From: Wyeomyia smithii
Taxonomy: Eukaryota; Arthropoda; Insecta; Diptera; Culicidae
Direction of reading: 5' to 3'
DNA length: 64,000 nt
NCBI RefSeq assembly: GCF_029784165.1
Contig: NC_073695.1
Span: forward strand, 101,869,306 to 101,933,305
Part shown: positions 11,076 through 22,562 of the stretch, one piece after another
How positions within the stretch are numbered: the stretch's first letter is position 1
Layout of the letters: each line of letters opens with the position of its first letter
Made by a program: the position numbers and the translations under genes
Notes under the pieces: generated by a model
What the model was told of the DNA's origin: nothing
The model's database searches: none
What the model saw: the letters and a program-made list of their open reading frames with translations, nothing else

Positions 11076-12165
11076 AATTTTCAAAACTGAAACTAGTTTA
11101 TGAAATGAATTGAACCTACATATACCTAATTTTGCTTCGGTAAATTTCATTCCGACTATTTCTATCAACTGAAACGAAAAATAAAAATGAATCCACAACC
11201 GCACAACGATGCTGCTGTGCTACGCACATTTCGGCATTCAATAAAATCCAAGGTAATTTTGTGAGCATAACCGCGTCATATTTTTCCACACGCCGAAATA
11301 CTTTATAACCCCCCGCCACGGAAAATGAGCATAGTGAAAATTCCAAGCTACGAAATTTGAATTCTGGCTGTATACCTCACCCCGGCTCCGAACCTACTGC
11401 TCCTCCAAAATGTAAAAAAAAATCTCGATTATATCCCGGCCTGGGTATCACAATAACAATTCGGTCACATGGACGCAAGTACATGTTGAGCAGCGTCGGC
11501 GCGTCGTTGTCGTGCGACGTTCCAACGATCAAGATGTTCGTTGCGTGCCGGCCAATTTCGATGGAATTCTACATCCTTCCCACACGCGTCGTGTGCCGTT
11601 CCGCGGGCTATGTCTCTTTATCCGCCAGTTGCTCTCATACTAGTACACTGTACCGGCGCTAGGAAAAATAGGAGTATGCGGTAAATCGCATGTTATTCGG
11701 GTTACACTTTCGGTTTTCTTTTTTTTCTCGCGTTTTTATCATCACATGGCTGGCAGATCGCGGCGATTAAGTTTCCTTTGTGGTTCATTGTCGATGCGCC
11801 AGTTCACCACCATCGCGTCGCGCCAGCGTTAACTCGATGAACAGATGTTTTTGGCGCTTTTGAGCTATTTGATATGCCAGCCGGAGGAATAATAAACAGG
11901 CACTAGGTCGGACACACGTAGCCGGGAGTGAACTGTGCCAGTCCGCAGTATTCATGTACATATGTTGCAACAAATCTCGCCGAAACGGTGTTTTTAAATA
12001 AGGGTATTTTTTTTTTTGTAATGATTTATTTATGTACTAATATCTATTCAGAATTAATATTGTGTGTTCTGCCACAAATGGTGACATTTCAACACTATTA
12101 TATATTTGTACGCTTTTTTATATTATTGAATGTTATTAGCTTTCGTAGTTAAGTTAATGTAATTG
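11076..12165. other. Unassigned stretch before the Juan-like fragment
   Basis: Short overlapping open frames on both strands at 11116-11662 lack recognisable motifs. A poly(T) run lies at 12006-12018. Nothing else is supported. Confidence 0.3.
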
Positions 12166-12169
12166 TAGG

Positions 12170-12560
12170 AAAAATTATTAAACCTACTTGTCAAGGAAAA
12201 AAAAGGAATAAAACAAAACTTAAAATGAACTTAAAACTATCTTACTGACTATAAAGTGAGCTAATCGTTGCAATTGAGGATTGCAACGATTTTTGTCGGA
12301 ATTTGCAGATAATTTGGCTTCTAATGTTTCTACATTAGTGAGCCTATGTAGCTCGTTCGTGCTAAACCAGGGAGGACGCTTCAAAATCATTTTCAAAAGT
12401 TTATTCTGAATCCTTTGAAGTGTCTTCTTCCTGGTTGTACAACAACTTGTCCAGATGGGAACTAAATATAACATTGCTGGCCTAAAAATTTGTTTGTAAA
12501 TTAACAGTTTATTCTTGAGACAAAGTAAAACAAGGGTATGATAATACATTTTACATTGCA
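12170..12560 (-). pseudogene. Jockey-clade (Juan-like) retrotransposon, 5'-truncated 3' end of ORF2
   Basis: The minus-strand frame 12220-12549 encodes about 109 residues. They contain KNKLLIYKQIFRPAMLYLVP, then IWTSCCTTRKKTLQRIQNKL and PPWFSTNELHRLTNVETLEA. These are the thumb and C-terminal landmarks of Jockey-clade reverse transcriptases of the Juan type. The reading frame is open, but everything upstream (endonuclease, ORF1, catalytic palm) is absent, so it is a dead-on-arrival 5' truncation. The 3' untranslated part continues to about 12170, where TTTTGTTTTATTCC leads into an A/T-rich tail. The Juan assignment rests on remembered family landmarks. Confidence 0.75.
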
Positions 12561-12569
12561 GCTCGCTTC

Positions 12570-14231
12570 ATGTTTTGCTATGTTTTTATGTTCCGATCTG
12601 AGGTTGTTAAATGTTTTTTGTTTTGAATATAATCTAAAACGACAAGGCTTATGATTTCTTCGAAGTTTTGAAATTTGTTAGTTCATTTTTCGGAGCGAAA
12701 TATATATAGTCCTTCCTTTGTCTCATGTTTATCATGTTTCGGGTGTCGTATATTGGTCATATATTTTGAAGTAAGAAATCCATTTTCACACCCATGTACA
12801 CGTTTTTTTATGGGCACGAACCAGCACTCGCGATGTGAGGTTATTTATAAACTGACATTTGATTTAAGTTCATCGAACTGACAGTGTAAAATGTGGTGCC
12901 AATTATCTACTCTGTCTACGCTGTCATGTTAATAATTTAACGTAGTCGCAACGAAGCTGTTAGTATTGTTTTAATTTATGCTAAAATGTTGAGTAGATAC
13001 TATTAGTGGATAAGCAGCATCGCTAAGCAAAAAAGCAAACTATCGGCATAAACTTGTCGTTCAAAGTTTTGCCAATATCTGCAAGACTCCATGGCACTGC
13101 TAATTACCGGTTTAGTCACGCGGGGTGCACAGACCGCCTGAATCGCATCGCTTTTTTCCGTGAATCCCGGTTCAGTTTGGTTACAGGGCAGAAAAAGCGT
13201 CAGGCAAACACGGTAAAATGAAATCGATAATTAATCGCTGTTTTAGTCGAGCTCCTCTCGCGGCAAATTAGCGTAGATATTTACGGAGGCGCGCGCGATT
13301 CATTGGAACGGATTTTTCCGGACCCATTATTGGCTGTTTTGAATTTACTGCATCACCGATTGGGATGGAGATTCGCACGAGTTGTTACATGATTACCTTC
13401 GAGTTAGTGCTGGACAAATTATAGCAGAGATTTTCGCCTGCGGATGGAGGGTGTTTATAAGCGAATCATCGCACAGGAAGCCCGAGCGTCGCATAAGGCC
13501 AAATTAAATGTAAATATGTAGTTGTGTGGATCACAAGTTTCCTTATTGATACCTGATTTGGGTTCATGCTAATTAAATTTCTGTTTACCTAATTTCGTTT
13601 ATTAGAATCATTGCAATTTATAAAGGCAATGTCGATGAAAAATAGATATTATAATGAGAACACACATTCCCACGCATTCACATCGTTATCGGTTCGGGGA
13701 AACAAACACTTCTTCCTCTCTAGAGTAAGGTAGTAAACTCCTGGTTCACCGATAATTATGCATCGATGCGTAAACTCGCTAAAGAACAATCTATGGAACG
13801 GTGTATGTGTCCTTCAGCATCTATACTGATTCTTTTCGAGAGGACATCGGTTATCTACTGATTCCAATCTCTCGTATATTCTAGGTATTGTTTCTACCCT
13901 CCAGTATTCGCGAAAAATCTTTACGTCTGTCGTTATATACCGCGTCCATATATGCTAGGGTAGTTGTCTATTGATATGTGGCGGTTCATCCTTAATCGTT
14001 CATCGCTGCGGAAACTCATCAGGATAACGACTAGAAACCAAATCGGTGTTATGTGTGAGTTTTTCTACCTTGACCGAGATTTTTCCGCACTCTCTTTGCT
14101 GAGACATTTCCAAACAGCTCTTGAACAGACTTCGCACCTTACGAATTCACGGTGAATTAGTTATTTATGCTTTATGGAGTTCAGACAAATCATAAGTTAT
14201 TAGTTATGAAATCGAGAAAACTCTGTAAAAC
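12570..14231. other. Unassigned noncoding stretch
   Basis: No coding frame above about 70 codons and no element end were seen. Composition varies, with a GC-richer patch near 13080-13500. Confidence 0.3.
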
Positions 14232-14233
14232 TA

Positions 14234-14575
14234 GCGGTATTTAAATTTTTGTGCAAAAACAGCTGTTGTTAGGTTTGTACTGTGTTTGCAAAATATTTTG
14301 TGTTTGGAGAGGCGCTTCTTTTTAGTAAATAAAAATTAGGGTGGCTCCATTTTTAGCAAAAATAGCAAAACTATTTTTTTTTTGCTTATAAAGATACGGT
14401 TCTTTTTAGTTCAGAGGAGTTGTAGATCCATTTATTATTAACAACTTTGCCAAAGAAAGCTAGTCTCTATCTTGCATTCTTTTTGCGGTATGATGAATTT
14501 TAGATAGCAAGTTAAGGTGTTATATATACTATTAACCTAACAACAGCTGTTTTCGCACAAAAAATTAAATACCGC
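14234..14575. mobile_element. 342-bp TIR element (MITE-like), TA target duplication
   Basis: Left end GCGGTATTTAAATTTTTGTG and the complement of the right end, GCGGTATTTAATTTTTTGTG, continue to match through AAAACAGCTGTTGTTAGGTT. This gives TIRs of about 43 bp with only a few differences. TA flanks both sides (14232-14233 and 14576-14577), as expected for Tc1/mariner-mobilised elements. The interior is AT-rich with no frame. Confidence 0.85.
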
Positions 14576-14899
14576 TAAATCGACGATCTGGACCACTGTG
14601 CATTGTGGTAAGTGACGGATCATTTTATACTGTTACCCTTTCTTATATGCTTAATTCTACTGCTCTCCTCTACCGAACCTCGTTAGTTACTCCTGCCAAT
14701 TGTAGTTATCTGTAGGTATATTTTTATTCAACTGTGTGTGACCTTTTTTGCAATTTAGCGTGAGGAAATGGTCAAAATGAGGGAATGGGGTTTTTCTGAG
14801 AATGAACCCGTGCGTAAAAGACTCTCGGACACCAAACCGTCGAATTCTTCTAAAATTCCAACGCATGTTTAATCGCGTTTCAAAGCGAACTCTGTAACC

Positions 14900-15440
14900 T
14901 TGAGGCTACGAACTCTCCTTATTTGGTGGGTTGTCGTCTTTCGGTACAAAAAAAAAAACATTGTTATCCTTGTACCATTCTTACACCGGCCTTGCGTAGT
15001 GACCGGATGCAAAAACCTGCCAAAACAGTGTCTCGCCTCCGTGACACCGTGGGAAGGGCAGCTGGCGTTTCTGGAAGCACTAGTATCGGTAGATTTGCCC
15101 GTTGATGGTTCAGCGGTGATGTACGGTTGACTCATCTTGCAACACCCATAGACGACCTGCCAAACCCAGAACATTTTTTTGTGAGTTTATCCACCTTCTT
15201 CTTCTTACCTCCTCAGTAACGACCAACCGTGAAACTGTTTAGTGTCCGCCTTGATGTAAGCTAGGTTTTTTGGCGCCTGTTTTGGCCACAGTGTTTTGTT
15301 TACTGTTCCGTTTCGGTACCTTCTGGAGTTTGAACAAAACAGAGGGAAACATCCGCCTTCTTCGCCACATCGCGGATCAAAAAATTTGGTCTACGCTTTA
15401 ACATACTTATCATGTTCCTGGCATTCATTAGGTCAGTTGT
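14900..15440 (-). pseudogene. Mariner-type (ITm) transposase pseudogene
   Basis: On the minus strand, 15440-15330 encodes a DNA-binding segment, MPG.MISMLKRRPNFLIRDVAKKADVS-like in broken form, with the RDVAKK helix typical of mosquito mariners. After frame breaks, 15174-14900 encodes FWVWQVVYGCCKMSQPYIT followed by TGKSTDTSASRN. This corresponds to the VWQAxCxxGxxSQPY block between the first and second catalytic acidic residues. The first Asp region is missing. A second-Asp FWPDLAS-like box is not intact in any frame. Stops and frameshifts make it dead. The palindrome GACGTAGGACTACGTC at 15452-15467 lies just upstream of its 5' end. Confidence 0.6.
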
Positions 15441-15447
15441 CTTCGTT

Positions 15448-15895
15448 TTGACGTAGGACTACGTCTTACCGCACTATATCGAGACACATTCTGCGGAAAC
15501 TAAACCAAGGTGTGACGTCGGAATGAAAGATTTCAAACGGTAATACCCATGTAACCACAAGATTGACTACAACAAGCAATATGTCGTTGGATTGATAAAA
15601 TGATGGACAATTTTGTGATTCTTCATTTATCATTATCATTTCATTATTGAACAGTGAAAATTGACGAAAAGTGTCAAAGTCGAATTTCCACGAACAATGT
15701 AGGTACCAATCTCATGCGAGCACGACTGATGTGTAGACAACTGCCTGCTATGACAACCTCTATATTAGTTGCAAACAAAAAATTTGACAGAATCTCCCCG
15801 TCCCAATAGGTCAACTGACTTTTGCTTCCCTGAGCCTAGATTATTCTGATGTCTTGAAGGTAAAGCTTTTTCGGAAAGTTCGTAACCATTTCCTT
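15448..15895. repeat. Interspersed repeat starting at the GACGTAGGACTACGTC palindrome, copy 1
   Basis: Collinear with 55909-56350. Shared blocks include the palindrome, CGAGACACATTCTG/GGGATGCATTCTG, TTGTTGGAT-A-GATAAAATG, CTCCCCGTCCCAATAGGTCA and GATGTCT(T/C)GAAGGTAAA. It directly abuts the mariner pseudogene, so it may be that element's 5' untranslated region. No coding content. Confidence 0.7.
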
Positions 15896-16381
15896 TATCA
15901 GACAGTTTAACGATCTACAGATAGCAGAATATATAAATAAGGTGCATTGTACAGATTTTTTTTCCGTGTTGGGTATTTTCGTCACTGCGACCAATTTTTT
16001 GATATTTTGTGACATAAAATTGTACAGATAAAATTCGTTGTTTATTTTTGAACTCTACACTCTGTTTTTTATCAGATTTGAGATCAGATTGAACAAAACT
16101 ATGCAAACAATAATTGCTGAGGCTAATGTTGTTTACACTCTAGCCCGGTTAATTTTTGAAGATAACAGAGAATTTAAATATGGTATCTTTGTTGGTTTTT
16201 GGTATCTTGAAATTAATTAATTTTTTTCTGATTCCGCTTACTGATAAAATGTTTGGATTGATCTGAATTGAATGTTAAAAAGCTCATAAAGTTCAATGTA
16301 AATTTTAGAATTTCTGTATATATACTTTTTCGTTTAAAAAATGTGAGGATTTTGCATTATCCCCCCCCCCCTCACAAATCT
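15896..16381. other. AT-rich noncoding stretch
   Basis: Includes a C homopolymer at 16361-16371. No gene or element is supported. Confidence 0.4.
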
Positions 16382-16383
16382 TA

Positions 16384-17390
16384 GGGGAACTGCTCCATTA
16401 TTCATCTCAGCCCATATATTCATCTCATGCAACATGAAAACACAACTGAAAACAGAAAAAAATGCATATTTTATAACTAAATCGATCTGCTAATCCATGG
16501 AATGGATTCTTCCTAGTTCACTTTACATTTCTCATTAAGTAGAATCCTCAAAAACTCACTTAAAAGCTCTAAATTTTATATAATAGTCAGACATCTGCAC
16601 TCTAAAACTCATTCATTTCAATCACCTACCTCAGAAAACAAAATCCGCGCATTGCTCTATACGGCTACAACGGGACTCGTTCAGCTGCCAACCAAAGTTT
16701 CTTTCATCACTAGCGGATCATATTAATCACTAAACAAAATCACTCACTACACTAAGAATACTTTAATCTTTGAAATGTTCACCTCGAATTTCTAAAAACA
16801 AGCTTAAATTAGCAGAAATATATGAGACGAATTACTGCAATTCCTAAATTTCAACTGTATGTATTCTCATCTGTTTTCACTGCGTTGAAAAAAGTCAAAA
16901 ATTGCCAAATCGGTTTATGTTAATACGAACAAATCATACTGAAAATGTTGAATTATTCCGACATAACTGACATAAATGGACAGCACTGCCGTGGATACCT
17001 AGGTTACCATATTTGTACGTAAACAACTACAGCGGATATCTAGGTAACCTACTACGACGGGCTGCGGCTACGTTCATTCATGATGTTGTGATTCATTCAT
17101 GATTAACAGTGCACTGCAGTGTGATGAATATGGGGGCATCGTGAGATGAATAATTGAGCAGTGATTTAAGTTTAGAGATGTATATGGAATCGTTGTACAA
17201 AATGGTTTGTTTTACAAAATTCAGGGTAAATCTAGCTAAGTTTACTAAATATACAATACTGAACGATTCCATAAGAGCACGTAAGCATATTTTGTTTATT
17301 TGTTCAATGATTTCATGAAAATTTGTTGTTTAATCCGTGCATTCTTCGTGAATATCGGCTTAAAGAGATGAATAATGGAGCAGTTTCCCC
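16384..17390. mobile_element. 1007-bp TIR element with TTCATCTCA subterminal motifs, TA target duplication
   Basis: Left end GGGGAACTGCTCCATTATTC and the complement of the right end, GGGGAAACTGCTCCATTATT, match through CATCTC, giving a TIR of about 26 bp. The flanking dinucleotide is TA on both sides (16382-16383, 17391-17392). ATTCATCTCA recurs just inside the left end, and TGAGATGAAT near 17139 is its complement. The same ends appear at 35795-35976. There is no transposase frame. Confidence 0.85.
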
Positions 17391-17392
17391 TA

Positions 17393-17990
17393 TATAAGGT
17401 TTTTTTTCAGGGAAAAAATCGTTTTGAAGAAGAATTTTTTTTAACATATGGCGTATTCTTAAAGAATTAAAACAAAACAAGTTAACCAATTAGACATACG
17501 AAGTAAAGTACATAAAAATTCAGCTAAGGTGAATTCACGCTTTCCTAAGGTTCAATTGTTAAGATCTTAGCGAGAAATAATTCCACCAATTTTAATTGTT
17601 TCTAGTTTTGTAAGTTTTTGTTTGTAGTTTAAATTTTTCAATCTCACGTAAGGTTTTCTCGAATCCCCCTCTCCTCTAAACCCTTATATAATTTGTGGAT
17701 GACCCTAAATTCTTCATCGTTACTTTTCCCACAAACTTGTAAACGCAGAAAAAAGTTTTTATGTGACATCTTTGCTTGGTAGTTGTGAGATACAGACAAT
17801 TAAGGCCAACAATGACGCTGCTTTGGTATCTGTGAGTAAGCAATGTGAGCAAAGCAATTTAATATAGAAAGAAGTTTACTTTCTACTAAATCGTACTCAA
17901 TTAAGATCTGTATAAAAGGTTGCCTTTTCGCGTATTGAAGATTATTGACTGTATTAGGATGAAAGGTATTCATCAAAGTTAGGTAGAATA
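17393..17990. other. AT-rich noncoding stretch before the RTE-like insertion
   Basis: Nothing recognised. Confidence 0.4.
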
Positions 17991-18035
17991 TTTTTTCTTC
18001 TTACTTACTTACTTACTTTTAGGGCGACAGACCGA

Positions 18036-19270
18036 TTATCGATCCAGTGCCGAATCCAGATTATGTCGCCATGTCCCTCGGTCTTGGGCTGCTACCCTCC
18101 AATCGCCCCTCACACCTATTTCGCGTGCATTCTCGTCGACAGCACACATCCAACGAGTGCGGGGTCTACCCCGAAGTCGACCACCTCTATCGGGATTCCT
18201 GCTAAATATAGCCTTCGCTTGACGCTCATCCGGCATTCTCGCTACATGCCTATAAGGCCTGCCGTGTTTTATCCGCTTGACTATATCCGCCGATTTGTAT
18301 GCCTGGTACACTTCATGGTTCATGCGTCTGCGCCAAACACCATTTTCTAGTTTGCCGCCAAGGATTAAACGCAAAATCCTACGCTCAAAAACACCAAGAG
18401 CTCGCCGATCAGCCTCTTTTAGCGTCCATGATTCATGGCCGTAGAGAGCCACCGAAAGAATCAGTGTTTTACAGAGTGCAAGTTTAGTACGGATTTGCAG
18501 ACTGCGGGACCTTAGCTGGTTACGTAATCCGTAAAAAGCTCTGTTTGCGGCTGCTATCCGCCTCTTTATCTCAGAGCTAACCTCGTTGTCACATGTCACT
18601 AATGTTCCCAGGTAAATAAATTCGTCGACTACTTCAAATGTTTCCCCATCTAGCACCATCGCAGCACCAACCTACGGACTACCACGAACTCTGCCAGCCA
18701 CCATGTATTTCATTTTGGCAGAGTTTATGACAAGCTCTAATCTCGCAGTTTCCCTCCTGAGAGGTCCGAAGGCCTCTTCCACTGCTCTACGATTAATACC
18801 AATAATGTCGATATCATCCGCAAAACCTAGAAGCATGTGCGACTTCGTAATGATGGTGCCGCTTCTCTGCACACCAGCCCTCCGTATAGCAACTTCCAAT
18901 GCGATGTTGAACAATAAGTTCGACAGCCCGTCACCCTGCTTCAAACCATCTAACATCACGAAAGAGTCCGATATCTCACCGGCCATCCTGACGCTTGAAG
19001 GCAATTCTTCATCAGACCACACGCTCAGCATGATTCGATGGATGGCACGATACATCTGTTGCTCCCGACTTTGAAGAGTTCGGCGGGAATGCCGTCCTTC
19101 CCGGCTGCCTTGCATTTTCTCAGCTCTTTCGCTGCTTTCTTCACCTCGTCCATGGATGGTGGATCCACAGCTTGACCATCATTCTCAATAGTCATCCTGC
19201 TCTTTTCGACTCCACTATTTCCCTCACCGTTCAACAGCACACTGAAGTGTTCCTTCCAACGCCTGGCCAC
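18036..19270 (-). pseudogene. RTE-like polyprotein, reverse transcriptase and C-terminal part, internally deleted
   Basis: From 19270 the frame reads VARRWKEHFSVLLNGEG and KAAGKDGIPAELFK, the start of the reverse transcriptase. After a frame break at about 19110, YRAIHRIMLSVWSDEELPSS runs directly into VRMAGEISDSFVMLDGLKQG. In the relative at 1-655 and in known members, about 130 residues lie between those points, including motif A with DFKAAYDSV. Here they are deleted, so the first catalytic Asp is lost. The downstream box GFADDIDIIG survives. After a stop near 18670 the C-terminal domain continues with YLGTLVTCDNEVSSEIKRRI, then FERRILRLILGG and RGRPRTRWMCAVDENAREIG, ending at 18036. This copy could not make active enzyme. 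Confidence 0.85.
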
Positions 19271-20574
19271 CTTTGTCTGTTTTATCGGTTATCAGGTTCC
19301 CCTCCCTATCGTTGCACATGACAGGGGCTGACACGTTTCGATTCCTGATTCCGTTGACCTTCTTGTAGAATCTCCTCGCATCGTGCCTAGAGAAGCAGTC
19401 TTCCGCCTCCGCAAGAATACGCTCCCAATGCTGTCGTTTCTTCCGGCGATGGAGTCTCTTTTCAGCGGCTCTAGCATCTCGATAGCTACCCGCGCTCTGA
19501 CGAGTCACAGCCGTGGCCAACATGTGACCCCTGGCGCGGTTTTTCTCCTCTGTCACTCGCTGGCACTCAGCGTCAAACCACTCATTGGACGCAGTTGCCG
19601 CAGTTGTACCCAACACTTCACGCGCTGTAGTGCTGATCAAACTGTGGATGTGTCTCCACTGTTCATTCAGGTTCCCTTCAACTCTTTCCTCAATCCGTTC
19701 ATTAACCTTCTGCGAGTACTCTGCAGACACTCCTCCAGTTGATAGCCGCTGGATGTTCAACTGCATCCTCTTCGTTGCCTTCGATTTCAACACGTTGGAC
19801 AGCCAGGCGCGGATTTTGGCTACTACGAGATAGTGATCCGAGTCAACGTTCGGTGCTCTGAACGACCTCACATCTCTATCGTATGAAAAGTGCCGTCCAT
19901 CAATCAGAACGTGGTCAATTTGAGAGCAAAGCTCTCCGTTCGGGTGCATCCAGGTGTGCTTACGTATGTTCCGGCGTGCAAAATAAGTGCTACAGATAGC
20001 CATCCCCCTAGCTGCAGTGAAATTAACAAGCCTCAGGCCATTGTCGTTCGTAGTAGAGTGGAAGCTTTCCCTACCATTTACGGGGCGGAAGAAGTCTTCC
20101 TGCCCGACCTGTGCATTTGCATCTCCGAATATAATCTTTATATCGTGTCCTGGGCACTCATTGTATGTCTTTTCCAGGAGCTCATAGAAATCCTCCTTTT
20201 CGTCATCGGGTTTCTCGTTGGTCGGTGCGTACACATTTATTAGGCTGTAGTTGAAGAATTTTCCCTTAATTCTCAACACGCATATAAGGTCACTGATCGG
20301 CCTCCATCTAATGATACGCTTCATCTGTTTTCCAATTAACACGAAACCGACTCCTCTTTCTGCTTTCACGCCACCGCTATAGTAGATGTGGTACATAAAT
20401 GAAGTGTCCGCAATAAGATCCACTGCCCGGAATTCGCGTTCTCCCGATTTCGGCCACCGCACCTCTTGGATAGCTGCAACCTCCACATTCACCTTACGCA
20501 GCTCTCTAGCCAGGATACTTGCGCGTGCCGGTTCGAGTAGGGTCCTTACATTCCAAGTACCGAGTTTCCATTAA
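19224..20574 (-). pseudogene. RTE-like polyprotein, N-terminal apurinic-type endonuclease part
   Basis: The minus frame opens with WKLGTWNVRTLLEPARASIL near 20573, immediately after an in-frame TAA. The frame upstream (PDINTGRNNRHG) is also open, so the TAA is a likely disabling stop. Endonuclease landmarks in order are GTWNVRT, AIQEVRW (catalytic Glu), IIFGDANAQVG, QIDHVLID and the C-terminal SDHYLVVAKI with the catalytic SDH. A basic linker follows, with WERILAEAEDCFSRHDARRF and then NGIRNRNVSAPVMCNDREGN. The frame breaks at about 19270, where the continuation VARRWKEHFSVLLNGE shifts by one base into another frame. The endonuclease itself looks intact in sequence. It nicks target DNA for target-primed reverse transcription in the nucleus. 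Confidence 0.85.
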
Positions 20575-21018
20575 TCGTTGTCCTTTTTCGTTCGCCTAGG
20601 TCCATGCCGATTATTCCGTCCCGTATTTATATCTGGATTGTTCGTAGTATTTAATATTCGGTATGCTGCCTTACTAGGGCTGCGATACCTAGTCTTCTAG
20701 TACCTAGTCTCGCGGGCTGCCGTCTTTGATATAGCTGGCGAGGCACCGCGTTTCATGATTCAGCCGCCCGCTCCGGATCAGACGTTGTTGTACGCCGCCC
20801 CTAACATGGGGAAACAGCCGCGTACGTTCCCCCTTCCCAGTCAGCATACGACCAAAGTTTCCACCGGGGGTTGGTTACCCGATCTACGCTAAGGTTACTC
20901 GTATCCCGGTCGGCACCACGTGGAGGTTGGGATAGGAGTTGCTGGACAGAGGTGAATGACCACAATAGGATCTCTAGTGACACGTGTCCAACCATTCGCC
21001 AACCTTTTTTTCTTCTTA

Positions 21019-21629
21019 AATAATCAAAATATTAGTTCGATTTTGGCAACACACCAGAAATTTTTCTGTTGCAAAAATAGATCCATGTCAAAAAAGAACG
21101 GTTATATTTTCATGACTTTCTTTACTTAAGTGGCCTATAACGACCTTAACAGATGATATGGCCACCAATGAACTAGTTTTAGTTCCAAGTCGTTAGAGGT
21201 GTCGCTCGAATTTAGGCTCAATAATCTGGAACTTAACATTGACAGGTTCGCACGAGGTTTATGACGACCTAGATACTAGAAAAAATGAAACATGAAACTA
21301 TCTTAGTGCTACGTCAACTATGCGGTAGTGTCTAGGATACCACCCTCCTACTTTTTTTCTGAATGACTTCACCACTCGGGACACCGTCGATGTTTTACGA
21401 TCCATCTGTGGGATGCAGTCGAATTTTTCATGACAGTGCACATGATTTTTTGGTGGTTCTCGATAACCACTTACCAGATTGCATTGAAACTATATAAGCG
21501 TAAACATTATACAACCTAGTTTGCAGTTTCCGCATTAACACTTTGTTCTAAATCCTAAAAACACTTGATGTAGAAAATTGAACTCGAAATCTATGTATGA
21601 GCACCAAAGTTTGAAGCGGAACCTTTTCA
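21019..21629. other. Unassigned stretch
   Basis: No gene recognised. The sequence GGATACCACCCTCCTACTTTTTTT near 21338 resembles a short block in the duplicated unit at 49497 but is too short to call. Confidence 0.3.
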
Positions 21630-21790
21630 TTACGAATCAGCTCCAAGCCTTGTCTAAGTCGAGTCTTTATCGAGGACTATTTTCACCGGGCTGTCGTCCG
21701 ACATACTTACGACATATCCAGCCCTCCGTAGCCTCCCGACTTTCGCTGGTTGGGTGATGAATGCGACCAGAACGATTCACTGCACCGGCC
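21630..21790 (-). pseudogene. Non-LTR retrotransposon C-terminal scrap
   Basis: The minus strand reads VGRLRRAGYVVSMSDDSPVK then IVLDKDST, followed by a stop. This matches the LRWxGHVVRM...P-K-V C-terminal motif found near the end of RTE- and CR1-like polyproteins. About 50 codons remain. The family cannot be fixed. Confidence 0.45.
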
Positions 21791-22464
21791 GCTGTCAAAA
21801 AATGAACACCAAGGAAAATATGCTTATTTGCAAGGCGTTCCCCGCTATCAGCAAACTAGCCACTTCAATCACAGCACTTTGAAGCACTAAAAGGTGCCAG
21901 TTGCCGATGATTCTTGTTCTCTGGTTATTCCGGCCAGAATTCCAGCCATTTTAATACTTTTGCAGTTGCCATGTACTACTAACAGCCGCCAGCATTACGG
22001 GTGAAGCCGGCACGAGATGACCGGTACTATTTTGTCTTTCCTCCTTTCAACGGCCGTACGTCACTAGTACGGTTTTAGAATGAAAATGATGGGGTGAAAT
22101 GTTCGAATGTATCTTTTATATCGAGGTTTCGTCAGTTAGTTGGAAAGAGGAAGGAGTTAAGAAGAGAAGAGAATGGCAAGGGAAGTAAAAAAGCATCGGA
22201 AACAGAAAGTGACAACAACAACAATAACAAATCGTTTACGAAGTCAGATCGGTTGTATCCGTTATTGTCGGCTGTGCTTGGGAAGAGAAGTAGTGATTGG
22301 CTGCTCGGTATGATTTAGACAATCGATGTCATTTACCAATTTTACAATAGTGTATCCTAAACAATAGGTTGTTTTTGTTACATGAATTTAACCGTAAAAA
22401 ATTTCTGATCGATTGATGCCAGAACCTCGATAACCTGATTATAAATGACTGAAATAAAAGCTTA

Positions 22465-22562
22465 AAGTCTGACCACTTTCCCTGGTTTTCCCTAGTTGAA
22501 TTACTAAATTTTCAAATTCAGGTACCTAACTTCCAGATAGACGTAGTCCTACGTCAAAGAAT
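22465..22562 (-). repeat. Interspersed repeat ending in the GACGTAG/CTACGTC palindrome, copy 1
   Basis: Collinear with the complement of 47403-47510 and 50923-51026. Shared blocks are TCTGACCACTTT/CTGGCCACTTTT, AATTCAGG(T/C)ACCTAACTTC and CAGATAGACGTAGTC(C/T)TACG. The palindrome lies at 22541-22556. Confidence 0.7.

Larger units (their letters stand above)
18004..21005 (-). mobile_element. Full-length RTE-like non-LTR retrotransposon (disabled)
   Basis: A 13-bp direct repeat TTTTTTCTTCTTA flanks the element (17991-18003 and 21006-21018), marking a target-site duplication. On the minus strand the element starts near 21005, has one long open reading frame region and ends in a short tetranucleotide tail, (AAGT)n, seen on the + strand as TTACTTACTTACTTACTTTT at 18001-18020. 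Such short tandem 3' tails are characteristic of RTE-type elements and differ from poly(A). At 3.0 kb it fits the usual RTE length. The first 400 bp (20580-21005) are mostly leader. The coding part is broken (see the two entries below). Relatives lie at 1-655 and 53300-54985. Confidence 0.85.

Noticed and set aside
14869..15130. Plus-strand open frames over the mariner pseudogene
   Set aside because: The minus strand carries the recognisable VWQ...SQPY block; the plus frames are its shadows.
16361..16371. Poly(C) run next to the 1-kb TIR element
   Set aside because: Considered as a telomere- or tail-like signal, but it lies outside the defined TIR and TA and has no second copy.
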